A DNA stretch of 34,594 nucleotides from Bryobacterales bacterium. Its GTDB lineage: Bacteria; Acidobacteriota; Terriglobia; Bryobacterales; UBA6623. Position 1 is the first letter of the stretch. Every line of letters starts with the position of its first letter. Position numbers and translations under genes: made by a program. Of this stretch, positions 1-8,750 are shown one piece after another. The notes below the pieces were generated by a model. It saw nothing but the letters and a program-made list of their open reading frames with translations, did not search any database and was not told the DNA's origin. Location: contig JAPPMC010000142.1 in the NCBI GenBank assembly GCA_028819235.1, positions 1 through 34,594 of the forward strand. Reading direction: 5' to 3'.

Positions 1-767
1 GCTTCCTGGCGGTGCTGCACACCTGGGGCAGCAGCCTCAGCTACCACCCCCACCTGCACTGCGTTGTCCCCGGCGGCGGCCTGGCCACCTCCGGCGACCG
101 CTGGGTCGCCTGCCGACCGGGCTTCTTCCTGCCCGTCCGTGTCCTCTCCCGCCGCTTCCGAACCCTCTTCCTCGACGAGCTCGGGGAGATCTTCCGCAAG
201 GGCCGCCTGCGGCTCGGCGGCGACCTCGCCGACCTCAGCGACCCGGACGCCTTCGCGCGCTACCTGCGGCCCCTGCGCCGCCGCGAGTGGGTCGTCTACG
301 CCAAGGCACCCTTCGACGGGCCCGCCCGCGTGCTCGACTACCTCGGCCGCTACACCCACCGCGTCGCCATCTCCAACGAGCGCCTCGTGTCCCTCGACGG
401 CGGACGCGTGCGCTTCCGCTGGAAGGACTACCGCGAGCCGCAGCGCCTCAAGACGATGACCCTGCCCGCCGAGGAGTTCATCCGGCGCTTCCTGCTGCAC
501 CTGGTGTCGCCCGGCTTCCACCGCATCCGGCATTTCGGCTTCCTCGCCAACTGCCACCGCTGGCGCAAGCTGCAGCTGTGCCGCCGCCTGCTCTCCATGC
601 CCGAGCCGGAGCCCGAGCCGCCGCCGCCTAGCGACTACCGCGACCGCCACGAGGCCCTGACCGGCGAGTCGCTGCGCCACTGCCCGGCTTGCGGCCGCGG
701 GCAGATGGTGGCCGTCGAGAGGGTCCCGCGCGCGAGCGAGGCGCCGGAACCGGACGACACCTCGTGA
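1..767 (+). CDS. IS91-family Y2 (HUH) transposase, 5'-truncated by the window edge
   Basis: This is the C-terminal part of an IS91-type rolling-circle transposase, which nicks and transfers single DNA strands. The frame is open from the left edge (FLAVLHTWG...), so the true start and the N-terminal zinc-binding domain lie outside. The HUH metal-binding motif is visible as YHPHLHCVVPGGG. The two catalytic tyrosines appear as YLGRYTHRVAIS, spaced Y-x3-Y as expected for Y2 enzymes. A C-terminal CPACGRG knuckle follows a proline/glutamate-rich stretch. No frameshift or internal stop is seen in the visible 255 codons, so the element may be active. Its presence beside the ATPase/protease module suggests how that module could have arrived (inference). 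The family call is firm; the full length and the IS ends cannot be judged here. Confidence 0.9.
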   Translation, partial: FLAVLHTWGSSLSYHPHLHCVVPGGGLATSGDRWVACRPGFFLPVRVLSRRFRTLFLDELGEIFRKGRLRLGGDLADLSDPDAFARYLRPLRRREWVVYAKAPFDGPARVLDYLGRYTHRVAISNERLVSLDGGRVRFRWKDYREPQRLKTMTLPAEEFIRRFLLHLVSPGFHRIRHFGFLANCHRWRKLQLCRRLLSMPEPEPEPPPPSDYRDRHEALTGESLRHCPACGRGQMVAVERVPRASEAPEPDDTS

Positions 768-1142
768 GTATGAGTGCCACCCGCCCGCAGTGCCTGAAGA
801 GCCCGCCGAGCCGGCTGCGCCGGCGCGACGGGCGACGTGCGCCCGCGACTTGCAGCGAGCCCCCGTCCCCGATCCCGGACCGCCTGCCAAGGCGTCCCGC
901 AGCCCCTGGCAGGGGGGCTGGCAGCGAATTGCGGTGTCTCATCCTGGTTGGCGGAGACGGCACCGGACGCCCCCGCAACAGCCAGTGCCCGAGCCGCACC
1001 GAACAATCCCCATAGCGAAGGCCTGTGCCAGCGGTTTACCCCATCTGATTCTTTGCCCGCCGGCGCGGCCCCGGGCCTCCTTATCTAACTCCCGGCCGCC
1101 GTCTGCCGCGCCGCCGACCAAAAAATTCTCTTCGTTACCCTG
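768..1142. other. Non-coding gap between the IS91 transposase and the protease gene
   Basis: I see no convincing gene in this GC-rich stretch. Short ORFs in several frames lack family features and look like high-GC noise. The 3' terminus of the IS91 element should lie here, because these elements end a few hundred bases past the transposase, but I could not recognise it. Composition becomes less GC-rich towards the protease stop codon. Confidence 0.5.
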
Positions 1143-3746
1143 TCATGCATCCGTCTTTACTGTAAGAAGTAGCTGATCACGGATCTCCTGATAAATATCG
1201 TGCTGAATTTCAGCCTCGATTTCAAGTGTCACCGCAAGTGCATACGAAATGCTCTCGTCAGGACTGAGGCCACCTCCAGAGGTATCCCTGCACTGGACCC
1301 GAAGTTGCAGAGCTCTATTTCCCTCGCGAGCTGGTACCTTCTGAGTGCTATGAATAAGTCGACGTGACCATACTGTACCACGCTTCACCATGTTCTTATC
1401 TGGCCCCGATGTCTTCAGGTTGAAACCCCATCGCGAGTCTTCAATTTCTTCAAATTCTCCGGCAGCTGCAATCTCAAATCCAACGAGCCGATACTGGGAT
1501 CGCACTGTATCTACAGGCGAAAACCAAGCTACAGTCGCGCGCATGGAACGCGGGACACGTTCGCCGGATAACGTACTAGGAAACGGAAAGCTGAAGATTT
1601 GTGCCCCGTCTTTGCGAATCTCTCCGCATCCGACCATTGTCACGCCACTTTCTTGCGAATTTCGCATCAGCTCGGCGTCGAGAATACCGTGACCAAAACG
1701 GCGACAAACCTCTTCTTTTGCACGTACGTCAAAGTAACGACCCAACCGCTGTTTTTCCGCATCTCTCAGTTGCCAGGCTTCTTGTGGCCATTTCGCGGAA
1801 TTCACGGCGAGAGCACGGGTGAGCAAGGCGAGAGCTCGGCGTGGAAGTTCCTGACCCTCGTAAGGACCGCCCTCGCCTGTCAAGGCTTCGGCTGATTGCA
1901 GAATTGCACGCGTCGTCAACGCCGTGGCACCGCTGGTCCCACACACTTTCTGAATCGTTCCGAACTGTCCGCCCGGTGCTGCTGCGGCAAGGCCCGTGCG
2001 CCCGTACACCGTAACCGGCCTGAGAAGTGTTCCTTCTCGGTGCGGGAAGGCCCGAAATTCGAGCTTTCCACCGGGTGCTAGTAGGTCCGGCTTAATCGAG
2101 CGATGCGGTCCCAGACCGAGGGCGCTCGTGATCTGCGGGAAGACCGAGTTGCAATCTTCCAAGCTCAAGATTCCGGCCTGCTCCGGAGGGTCATCACCGC
2201 TTATGTCTCTCGATATCGCTCCAATGCAGAGACCATTAAGACACTCGGCTGGTGCCAGAATCGTTCGGCCAAAAGCCGCTGCTCGGAGAGCATCGTCAAC
2301 AATGTAGCGCCGCTTCTCTGTATTGGCATCCTCAAATTCTGAAGGCTTGACCTCCTCCAGCATCAATTCTCCGGTATTGCCGGCCGAGATTACGAAAAGG
2401 ATGCCTTCCGAAGACGACCACCAGTCCATCAGGCGTGCAAGTGCACTGATTCGTCCACCAAAGTGACATTCTCGCAATCCGACCGAGAAATTCACGACGA
2501 AGACATCCCCCGTCAGTGGCTCCTCACCCTTGAGCAATCGCGTCAGAGCAACATGCACTAGATCAACGAACAGTCGATCTTGGGGAGATCGCGTGTCACC
2601 ACCGATGTCGACCAACACTGGCACGGAAGCAAGTCGCGTATCGCGCAGTGCTTCGCCGTCCGCATTGAGGTCACCTCGAAGAATCAATGAAGCCATACCG
2701 GTTGCATGACGACGTTGATCGACAACCGACAGCCCTACGAGATCGTGCACATCCTCGACGGTCAGTCCGCCATCCAGCATGCTGTGACGGGGTTGTGGCG
2801 TACCGTCCAGCAATGCAGCCCGAATCGGCGCATTCGAATCAAACCTTGTCCTCGGAGTATCCAGAGTCGGTCCTCCGCTCCGCTCGCTTGGCCACGTCTC
2901 AGCAATCGTCTGGGGCAGAACAAACTGTACGCCCTCGACAGTGGCGAGCCCCTTTAGGTCCCAAGGTTCGTCGAGCATTTGCCGCACTGCACGGGCGGAT
3001 AGCCCAGCCAATATTCCTTCATAGATGAAGCCGTTCTCCGAGATTGCAGCGTGGTCGAGCACACGACCGCCGATATCAGCGATCCGTCGCTCTGCCTCGT
3101 GCCGCCAAGCGACTCGCTGCTGATCATCTGAGGACGGCCAGATTTCCAACTCAATAGGGACCTCGGCCTCGTCATCAAACGGGAGCCTGTCCTCGATTGT
3201 CTTGCGTGTGCTCTCGTCTAACCGATCGTCAGGACCCCAAGTGCGCAGCTCTAGCAACAAGGCGAACAAGGTCCACCAGGTCCCAGCACGCTTGGGCGCT
3301 GCGGAGCCACTCTCGTAAGCTCTCCAGAGCGACAGAAGCCGCTGGAGCGCATCGATTGTCGGAACAGTGGCATAGAGGTTGCGTTGAAGCACATTGGTGC
3401 CGTCCGCGGGCCTAAACCCATCCGGGATTTCCTCCGTCAATGCAAGTGTAGTCTCCGCCAAAACCTCAAACCCGAGCTGGCTGGCAACCTTCACGAATCG
3501 CTGAATGCGACCGACTGTCACAAACACCAGTGCACGCTCCGGAGCGATGCCATTCGGATCCTCCCGAAGTACGAGCGTTGGATCCGCTTGCTCAAGTGCA
3601 TCTGAGAGGTGATCGAAAGTCGGCTGAAATCGCCGTCGTTGCGCCGAGAACCCCGGCCCCTTAGGTTGCGGTATGTTTGCCGGGCTGCCCTTAAGACGAC
3701 TGGCGTTCGACGGTTCAAGGAACCTAAGGATGGAGCGCTTGACCAT
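1143..3746 (-). CDS. ietS: Subtilisin-like serine protease of an IetAS-type module
   Basis: This is an S8 (subtilase) peptidase of about 867 aa with a roughly 300-residue N-terminal extension before the catalytic domain. The triad is complete: Asp314 in ALLDGTP, His347 in RRHATGMAS and Ser605 in CGTSGATAL, with the oxyanion Asn457 in ISAGNTGE. There is no signal peptide, so it should act in the cytoplasm. The open frame extends upstream to 3914, but the ATG at 3746 is preferred. It lies 2 bp after the ATPase stop with a purine-rich AAGGGAAGGG just upstream, whereas the longer form would overlap the ATPase by 166 bp and has unconvincing N-terminal sequence. Adjacent ATPase/subtilase pairs of this layout are known as IetAS: the protease is the toxic partner in Ti plasmid stability, and the pair protects against phage. 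Assignment rests on architecture and motifs, not on an alignment. Confidence 0.85.
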   Translation of the reverse strand: MVKRSILRFLEPSNASRLKGSPANIPQPKGPGFSAQRRRFQPTFDHLSDALEQADPTLVLREDPNGIAPERALVFVTVGRIQRFVKVASQLGFEVLAETTLALTEEIPDGFRPADGTNVLQRNLYATVPTIDALQRLLSLWRAYESGSAAPKRAGTWWTLFALLLELRTWGPDDRLDESTRKTIEDRLPFDDEAEVPIELEIWPSSDDQQRVAWRHEAERRIADIGGRVLDHAAISENGFIYEGILAGLSARAVRQMLDEPWDLKGLATVEGVQFVLPQTIAETWPSERSGGPTLDTPRTRFDSNAPIRAALLDGTPQPRHSMLDGGLTVEDVHDLVGLSVVDQRRHATGMASLILRGDLNADGEALRDTRLASVPVLVDIGGDTRSPQDRLFVDLVHVALTRLLKGEEPLTGDVFVVNFSVGLRECHFGGRISALARLMDWWSSSEGILFVISAGNTGELMLEEVKPSEFEDANTEKRRYIVDDALRAAAFGRTILAPAECLNGLCIGAISRDISGDDPPEQAGILSLEDCNSVFPQITSALGLGPHRSIKPDLLAPGGKLEFRAFPHREGTLLRPVTVYGRTGLAAAAPGGQFGTIQKVCGTSGATALTTRAILQSAEALTGEGGPYEGQELPRRALALLTRALAVNSAKWPQEAWQLRDAEKQRLGRYFDVRAKEEVCRRFGHGILDAELMRNSQESGVTMVGCGEIRKDGAQIFSFPFPSTLSGERVPRSMRATVAWFSPVDTVRSQYRLVGFEIAAAGEFEEIEDSRWGFNLKTSGPDKNMVKRGTVWSRRLIHSTQKVPAREGNRALQLRVQCRDTSGGGLSPDESISYALAVTLEIEAEIQHDIYQEIRDQLLLTVKTDA

Positions 3747-3748
3747 CT

Positions 3749-4759
3749 TCAGACCCTTCCCTTTGGTGTGAAGCACCGCGAGGAGGAGACCTTGACTCGG
3801 TCGTCGAGGATCGACCGCAATGTCCGAGTACCTTGAGAAAGCGCAACTCGACGCTCGACATCCAAGAAGAATTCTTCGGCCTCTGAGAAGCTTTGAGGTG
3901 AGACCTCCGCACATAGACGCTGCGGCGAGTAACCTGGCTGGCCACCAAGCCGAGCCAAGTGGTCAGAGAAGAAAGTGACTAGCTGTTTCGCGGTTGGTTG
4001 CCCGAGTTCCAACCGCAACTCGAATCGCCGCCAAGTTGCTCGGTCGAGCAGTTCTGGATGATTCGTTGCGCCAACGAGCACACAGTAAGACGGCAAGTCG
4101 TCCACTTGCAAGAGTAACGTCGTTACAAGACGTTTAATCTCTCCAGTCTCATGGATGTCGCCCCGCTCCTTCCCAATCGCGTCGAATTCATCGAAGAAGA
4201 GTAAACAAGGTTCAGTACGCACAAAATCGAACAATCGGCGCAGTCGTTGGGCCGTCTCACCAAGGTAACTCGTCACTACGGCCTCGTAGCGTACCGTGAA
4301 CCAAGGGAGAGCGAGCTCATACGCGAGTGCCTCGGCAAGCGATGTTTTTCCATTGCCGGGAGGTCCGGCAAGGAGTATGCGATGCCGTGGTTCAAGGCCA
4401 CTTGCGCGCAAGGCATCGGCACGATGCTGCTCTTCAACGAGTTCATCACAAGCAGATCGAACCGCAGGATTGAGATAGAGGTCACCCAGCGTACGCCTCG
4501 GTTCCCGACGGAGTATTCCGCCGGAGCCGTCCCGTATACGGAGGCGCGGTCGCCGCCGGTTGGGCCCATTTGCGGATGTAGCCGCACCGAGAGTCTTGGT
4601 AATCCGGTCTGCTACGCCGACATGCCGCTTTGCCCGTTCATCCGCGGCAATCGCCTCGGCCGTGGCACGTACATTCGCGATGTCGCCCGCTAGCCCGGCC
4701 TTGACCAAGTTGAGAACTAGATCGCTGCGTGCCATATCGCTACTGGATCCTTGCCCCAT
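3749..4759 (-). CDS. ietA: AAA+ ATPase of an IetAS-type module
   Basis: This is a 336-aa single-domain AAA+ ATPase. The first 90 or so residues are a helical N-terminal region. The AAA core has Walker A GPPGNGKTS (132-140), Walker B LLFFDEFD (186-193), sensor-1 Asn233 in GATNHPELLDR, and arginine-finger candidates at Arg240 and Arg244/245 (DRATWRRFE). The start at 4759 has AAGGA about 9 bases upstream; a second in-frame ATG at codon 9 is a weaker alternative. The stop is 2 bp before the subtilase ATG, which implies translational coupling and fixed stoichiometry. In the Agrobacterium IetAS pair the ATPase counteracts the toxic protease, so a sensor or regulator role is plausible here (inference). 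The pair is less GC-rich than the housekeeping genes, in line with horizontal acquisition. Confidence 0.87.
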   Translation of the reverse strand: MGQGSSSDMARSDLVLNLVKAGLAGDIANVRATAEAIAADERAKRHVGVADRITKTLGAATSANGPNRRRPRLRIRDGSGGILRREPRRTLGDLYLNPAVRSACDELVEEQHRADALRASGLEPRHRILLAGPPGNGKTSLAEALAYELALPWFTVRYEAVVTSYLGETAQRLRRLFDFVRTEPCLLFFDEFDAIGKERGDIHETGEIKRLVTTLLLQVDDLPSYCVLVGATNHPELLDRATWRRFELRLELGQPTAKQLVTFFSDHLARLGGQPGYSPQRLCAEVSPQSFSEAEEFFLDVERRVALSQGTRTLRSILDDRVKVSSSRCFTPKGRV

Positions 4760-5742
4760 AGGCAGGGGTCCTTACCGATCATCGCTCTGACTACGGCACG
4801 GAATTGGAAGGATTGCAGACCACCTACGCTAGTGCCCTGAGACAACACGGTTGTAGTGGAGCGTAATGGTGCGCACGTTGCCCCGGGAAGTTGCCGAACT
4901 ATAACCAAACCGTCACATGACCCACTGTGTTGATTTCCCAAACCCTCTCCATTCCACCGAGCAAAATCGGTACTGCCCAAGATTGCGCCTGACGCCAGTG
5001 GATTCGCGGAGTCTCCCTGACTCCAGCATGAATCACTCGCCACCGTGCGTGTCCGCGGCTCGTGGCAGGCACAGTCAGAAGCGCCGACAACCTGCGTCTG
5101 CCCACGCCGACCCTTCAACCTATCCAAGTCACTCGCCTCGCACGCAGCGAGTTGGCCATCGGTAACGGTCTCCAATCGTTTTCGAAGCCTCTCGGCGTCC
5201 TCCCTCGCTAGGCAAGCCTGAATGCTCTGTAGGACCCATTATAGGAGGATTCGTGCTTTGGTAGCCTCACGAAGACTTGTCACATGCGATTTCAATCCAT
5301 CGAGAGGCCAGCACGGGGCTCCTGCTAGACACTACATTCGGACGCTCAGAGGCAGAATCGTGTGTGTTGTTGCCTCTCACCAATCGGGGGGCAGACGGTC
5401 ACCTCAGATCGGTTCATCCCAGCGGTGAACTAGCTGACAAATTCACTTCGTGCCGGGAATCGGAACGGTCACCGACTAGTCTCCACTGGGATCCTACCAG
5501 CCTCCTGGCAGTTCTTGGCCCACTCCTCCCTGTAGTACGGAGGCTGCGATCCGGTTGGAGCACGAACCTACCTAGACGGTTACGCGCATCGCATGCCCGC
5601 GACCAGACAGGTGGAACTCCTAGCTCCGCAAGGGATCGGCCGGAGCAGGCGAAGCCGCCGGGCGTGTGGACCCAGGCGGTGGGCGGGAGTGTCTGTACAA
5701 CGGCCGCCTAGTCCCTCCGCGCATTGGTCGTGATCCAAAGAA
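4760..5742. other. Long gap without a recognisable gene, upstream of the ATPase gene
   Basis: This 983-bp stretch separates the ATPase/protease module from the cytochrome gene end. The reading frames here (the longest about 150 codons) have no family motifs, no good ribosome binding site and erratic composition, so I do not call them. It must contain the promoter of the module; a TATAGT hexamer near 4900 on the minus strand is a weak -10 candidate without a good -35. A small hairpin (ACAAC-ACG-GTTGT) lies near 4842-4854. Decayed coding DNA cannot be excluded. Confidence 0.5.
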
Positions 5743-8700
5743 TCACAGTCCGGCCTGCAAGTAGGCGATCAGATCCGCAAGCTCTTGGTCGGAGAACGTT
5801 TCCTCAAACCCCTCCGGCATCAGCGACACGTTTGAGGTCCGCATGTCGGCGACATCCCGCTTCATCACGGTGATGTCCTCGCGTTCTCCTCGCAGAGTGA
5901 CGGTGAGGCTGGACTCGGCCCTCAGGATCCCGTCGTAGAAGCGGCCATCGGTTGTCTCCACGATGTGGTTTCGATAGCGGTCCTCAATCGCGTAGCTCGG
6001 GTCAAGAATGCTGGTGAGCAAGTCTTCTTGGCTGCGGTTGGCGACACCCGACAGGTCGGGGCCGATCCTCCCTCGGGCAGCCCGGGCCAAGTGGCAGCTA
6101 GCGCACTCACGGTCGAACAGACGCTCCCCGGACTGAAGGCTCCCTTGAAACCCCAAAGCCGGAAGGCGGTCCGCCAGCACTTGGTCCCGGTCGCTCACGA
6201 CGGGCAGCAGGTGTTGCGCAGCAGCTGCCCGGACGCCGTCATCCGGATGCTGGGAGAGCCGGATTCGCGTGATGGCCGGAATGTCTGTAGCGAGCACCCG
6301 GCCGGACCCGACCGCGGCAACAAGGGCCAGCGCGTGGTCCCTTCGGCGCATCAGCGAATCGGCGATGGCGTCGCGCAGATCTGGCGGCGAATCTTCCCAA
6401 GACTCCAGCAGTATGTCCGCCGCCCCCGCGTCGGGGAAGCTGCCCAATGCCCGAGCAGCCCGGACTCGCAGCTCCGGCTCGGGATGATCTCGCATCAGTT
6501 GTGCCAAGGGCATCGTGACGGCTTTGAACGTCCCTGCTCGCAGCACTGCAGCGGCTTCCATGCGTCGTCCGAGCGATGCGGCAGGATCCGCCGCCACGTC
6601 GATTGCGCGCTGGACTTCGGCCTCGACGTCAAAGAATGGCGCAAGCCTTGCCGCGCTCGCCCGAACCGAGGCAACTTGGTGGCGGAGCAATGATCCGAGA
6701 ACTGCCGCTGCACCGGACCGGACGCGGTCGCCGTGGAGACTGAGGCCCTCGGCGAGCCCGTTGAGCGCCGCCGAGGCCCACACAGGCCTCGAGAGTGTGC
6801 CCGTGCCGGCAACCATGGCCAAGATCCGGTCTGTCTCCCCAGAGTCGTTGCGTGACCCGACAACTCGCGCGAGTCCTCGCACGAACTTGGACCGCTGCGG
6901 CGTTGGGTCCTCCAAGAAGCCCGTCTGCTCGTCTGCCAAGCTCACGAGCATCGGGCTTGCCATCTCCGGCGGGGCCGACAGCACGGCGATGTGGAACCAT
7001 GGCTCGTCCGGAAAGCGGGCCAGCACTGCTGCCAGCGCCCGAACCGCCGCAGAGCCGGCTGGTAGGCCCCCGGCTGTGAGGGCAGCCTGGAAGGCGACGC
7101 GGGGATTCTCGTCACGCGTCGCCTCAAGCACGGCTGGCGCGAACTCCCCGAGCGACTGCTCGGCGAGCCTGACGCCGGCTTCTCGGACCGCAGGGTGGGG
7201 GTCGCTTAGCGCCGCCACGACCGAGTCCGGGCCCAAGGAATCCAAGCCCTCAAGCACCCAGAGACTCCGCAGGCGGACGGCGGCCTCCTTGTGAGACGAG
7301 GCAAGCTCTCTCAGTGACGAGGCGACGCCCTTGTCCTGCCTTTCCAGCAGCAGCCGGTGCGCCGTGCGCCGATGCCAACCGTTTGGATGGGCGAGATTGC
7401 GCACCAGCTCCTCCCCGCTCCGCCCAGCAAGCCGGGTCGGCCGCGGCTGGCCGGATCCGCGTTCGGGGACGATGCGGTAGATCCTTCCGAGTTCTTCACC
7501 AGAGCGAAAGTCCATCTTGAGGCGCCGCTGCACCGGCTCGGGAATGAAATCTGGGTGTTCGTGGAACTCGCGATAGTAGTCGAGGAGATACAGGTAGCCG
7601 TCGGGCGCGTTCGAGAAGTTGACAGGACGGAACCAGTTGTCGGTAGAGGCCAGGAATTCGGCGGTCGCCGGCCACCTCCCGGCGGTGTAGGTTACGCCGG
7701 ACGGACGGACCAGATCGCAGTGGACGAGGTTGCCGTTGCCCTCTCCGACGAATATGGCGTCTTCGAATTCCGCGCCGAACCGATCGCCGTCATAGACAGT
7801 TGTGCCGGCCGCCGCGGTGAAGACACCCTCCAGATGCTCCACACGTTCCGGCCGCGTCACCGCGTAGCGACGCTGGCGCGCACGCGTGCGCTCGATACGC
7901 CACTGCTGCGGGCTGCTAATCGCGAACACAGGCGCGGCGGGCCGACCGTGGTCCGATATGTCCTGGTCCGCAGAATCCGGGGCATACAGCGGGTTGCGCT
8001 CCAGATAGCCTGGAGGGACCACCGTGTGGCGCAGGTGCACTGTGTTGTGTGTGATGAAGCGGTGTCCCCAGCGATTGAACGACTGGCCGAACTGGGCGTC
8101 GCCGGGGGACGGCTCGGCCAACCTACGGAGCGGGTGGAAGCGAAACTCGCGGTTGCGCACCTCCACGGGCGGCATACCCGGATCGGCAGGTGACGTGATA
8201 CTGCCGGGATACCGGTGGTTCACGACGTAGAACCAGTTGTCCATCCCCAGCCGCGGGTTGCTCAACCTCCCTTCGACATGGCCCAGCGCAAAGCCTGTGT
8301 ACAGGGTCTCCCGCACATCCGCACGACCGTCGCCGTCGGTGTCCTTGAGGTAAAGGATGTCCGGCGCTGCCGTGGCGATGAGGCCGCCGAGCCACGGCGC
8401 GATTCCCTCTACGCCCAACAGCCGGTCGGCAAACACCGTGTGCCGATCGATACGGCCGTCGCCGTCCGTGTCCTCCAAGTACTTGATGCGGCTCAGGGGC
8501 GGCTGGCCTTCCGGGGGATCGTCCGGGTTGTCGCCCAGCTCCGCGACATACACGCCGCCGTGCTCATCGAAGACCATTTCCACCGGGTCGACAACGTGGG
8601 GCTCGGCAGCAAACAGCTCAATTCGAAAGCCACTCGCGATCCGGAAGGCCTCAAGAGCCTCTTCTGGCGTCAGCGGACCAGGAGCCCGTTTGACGCAGGC

Positions 8701-8748
8701 GCACGATAGGCACAGGGCCGCGCCCGCAATCCCTATGCGGATCCGCAT
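5743..8748 (-). CDS. Exported PVC-type membrane-bound dehydrogenase-like protein with HEAT repeats and C-terminal cytochrome c
   Basis: This 1001-aa protein begins with a Cys-rich lipoprotein-like leader (GAALCLSCAC, an imperfect lipobox). A beta-propeller-like dehydrogenase domain follows (about 30-430) with repeated DTDGDGR calcium-type loops (two copies near 93-145). HEAT-like helical repeats occupy about 450-850. A C-terminal cytochrome c domain has a CASCH haem site at 882-886 and a likely axial Met977 (SLMPEGF). This order matches the Planctomycete/Verrucomicrobium/Acidobacterium multidomain proteins annotated as PVC-type haem-binding CxxCH proteins, thought to be periplasmic or surface redox enzymes, perhaps acting on sugars. 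The substrate is unknown. The gene starts 2 bp after the RidA-like gene stop and has no clear Shine-Dalgarno sequence, so it is probably translationally coupled. Its start codon sits in an 18-bp perfect palindrome. Confidence 0.9.
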   Translation of the reverse strand: MRIRIGIAGAALCLSCACVKRAPGPLTPEEALEAFRIASGFRIELFAAEPHVVDPVEMVFDEHGGVYVAELGDNPDDPPEGQPPLSRIKYLEDTDGDGRIDRHTVFADRLLGVEGIAPWLGGLIATAAPDILYLKDTDGDGRADVRETLYTGFALGHVEGRLSNPRLGMDNWFYVVNHRYPGSITSPADPGMPPVEVRNREFRFHPLRRLAEPSPGDAQFGQSFNRWGHRFITHNTVHLRHTVVPPGYLERNPLYAPDSADQDISDHGRPAAPVFAISSPQQWRIERTRARQRRYAVTRPERVEHLEGVFTAAAGTTVYDGDRFGAEFEDAIFVGEGNGNLVHCDLVRPSGVTYTAGRWPATAEFLASTDNWFRPVNFSNAPDGYLYLLDYYREFHEHPDFIPEPVQRRLKMDFRSGEELGRIYRIVPERGSGQPRPTRLAGRSGEELVRNLAHPNGWHRRTAHRLLLERQDKGVASSLRELASSHKEAAVRLRSLWVLEGLDSLGPDSVVAALSDPHPAVREAGVRLAEQSLGEFAPAVLEATRDENPRVAFQAALTAGGLPAGSAAVRALAAVLARFPDEPWFHIAVLSAPPEMASPMLVSLADEQTGFLEDPTPQRSKFVRGLARVVGSRNDSGETDRILAMVAGTGTLSRPVWASAALNGLAEGLSLHGDRVRSGAAAVLGSLLRHQVASVRASAARLAPFFDVEAEVQRAIDVAADPAASLGRRMEAAAVLRAGTFKAVTMPLAQLMRDHPEPELRVRAARALGSFPDAGAADILLESWEDSPPDLRDAIADSLMRRRDHALALVAAVGSGRVLATDIPAITRIRLSQHPDDGVRAAAAQHLLPVVSDRDQVLADRLPALGFQGSLQSGERLFDRECASCHLARAARGRIGPDLSGVANRSQEDLLTSILDPSYAIEDRYRNHIVETTDGRFYDGILRAESSLTVTLRGEREDITVMKRDVADMRTSNVSLMPEGFEETFSDQELADLIAYLQAGL

Positions 8749-8750
8749 AG
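8733..8750. repeat. 18-bp perfect palindrome over the cytochrome start codon
   Basis: CTATGCGGATCCGCATAG is its own exact reverse complement. It covers the 2-bp gap after the RidA-like gene stop and the first five codons of the cytochrome gene. In mRNA the two halves could pair and hide the start codon until a ribosome finishing the upstream gene arrives; in DNA it could bind a dimeric regulator. Function is inference. Confidence 0.6.

Noticed and set aside
3747..3914. 56-residue N-terminal extension of the subtilase frame
   Set aside because: It overlaps the ATPase gene in another frame and has no ribosome site. The internal ATG 2 bp after the ATPase stop is far better placed.
4717..5175. 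Minus-strand ORF of 152 codons upstream of the ATPase
   Set aside because: No recognisable motif, no good start signal, and it overlaps the ATPase start; composition looks non-coding.
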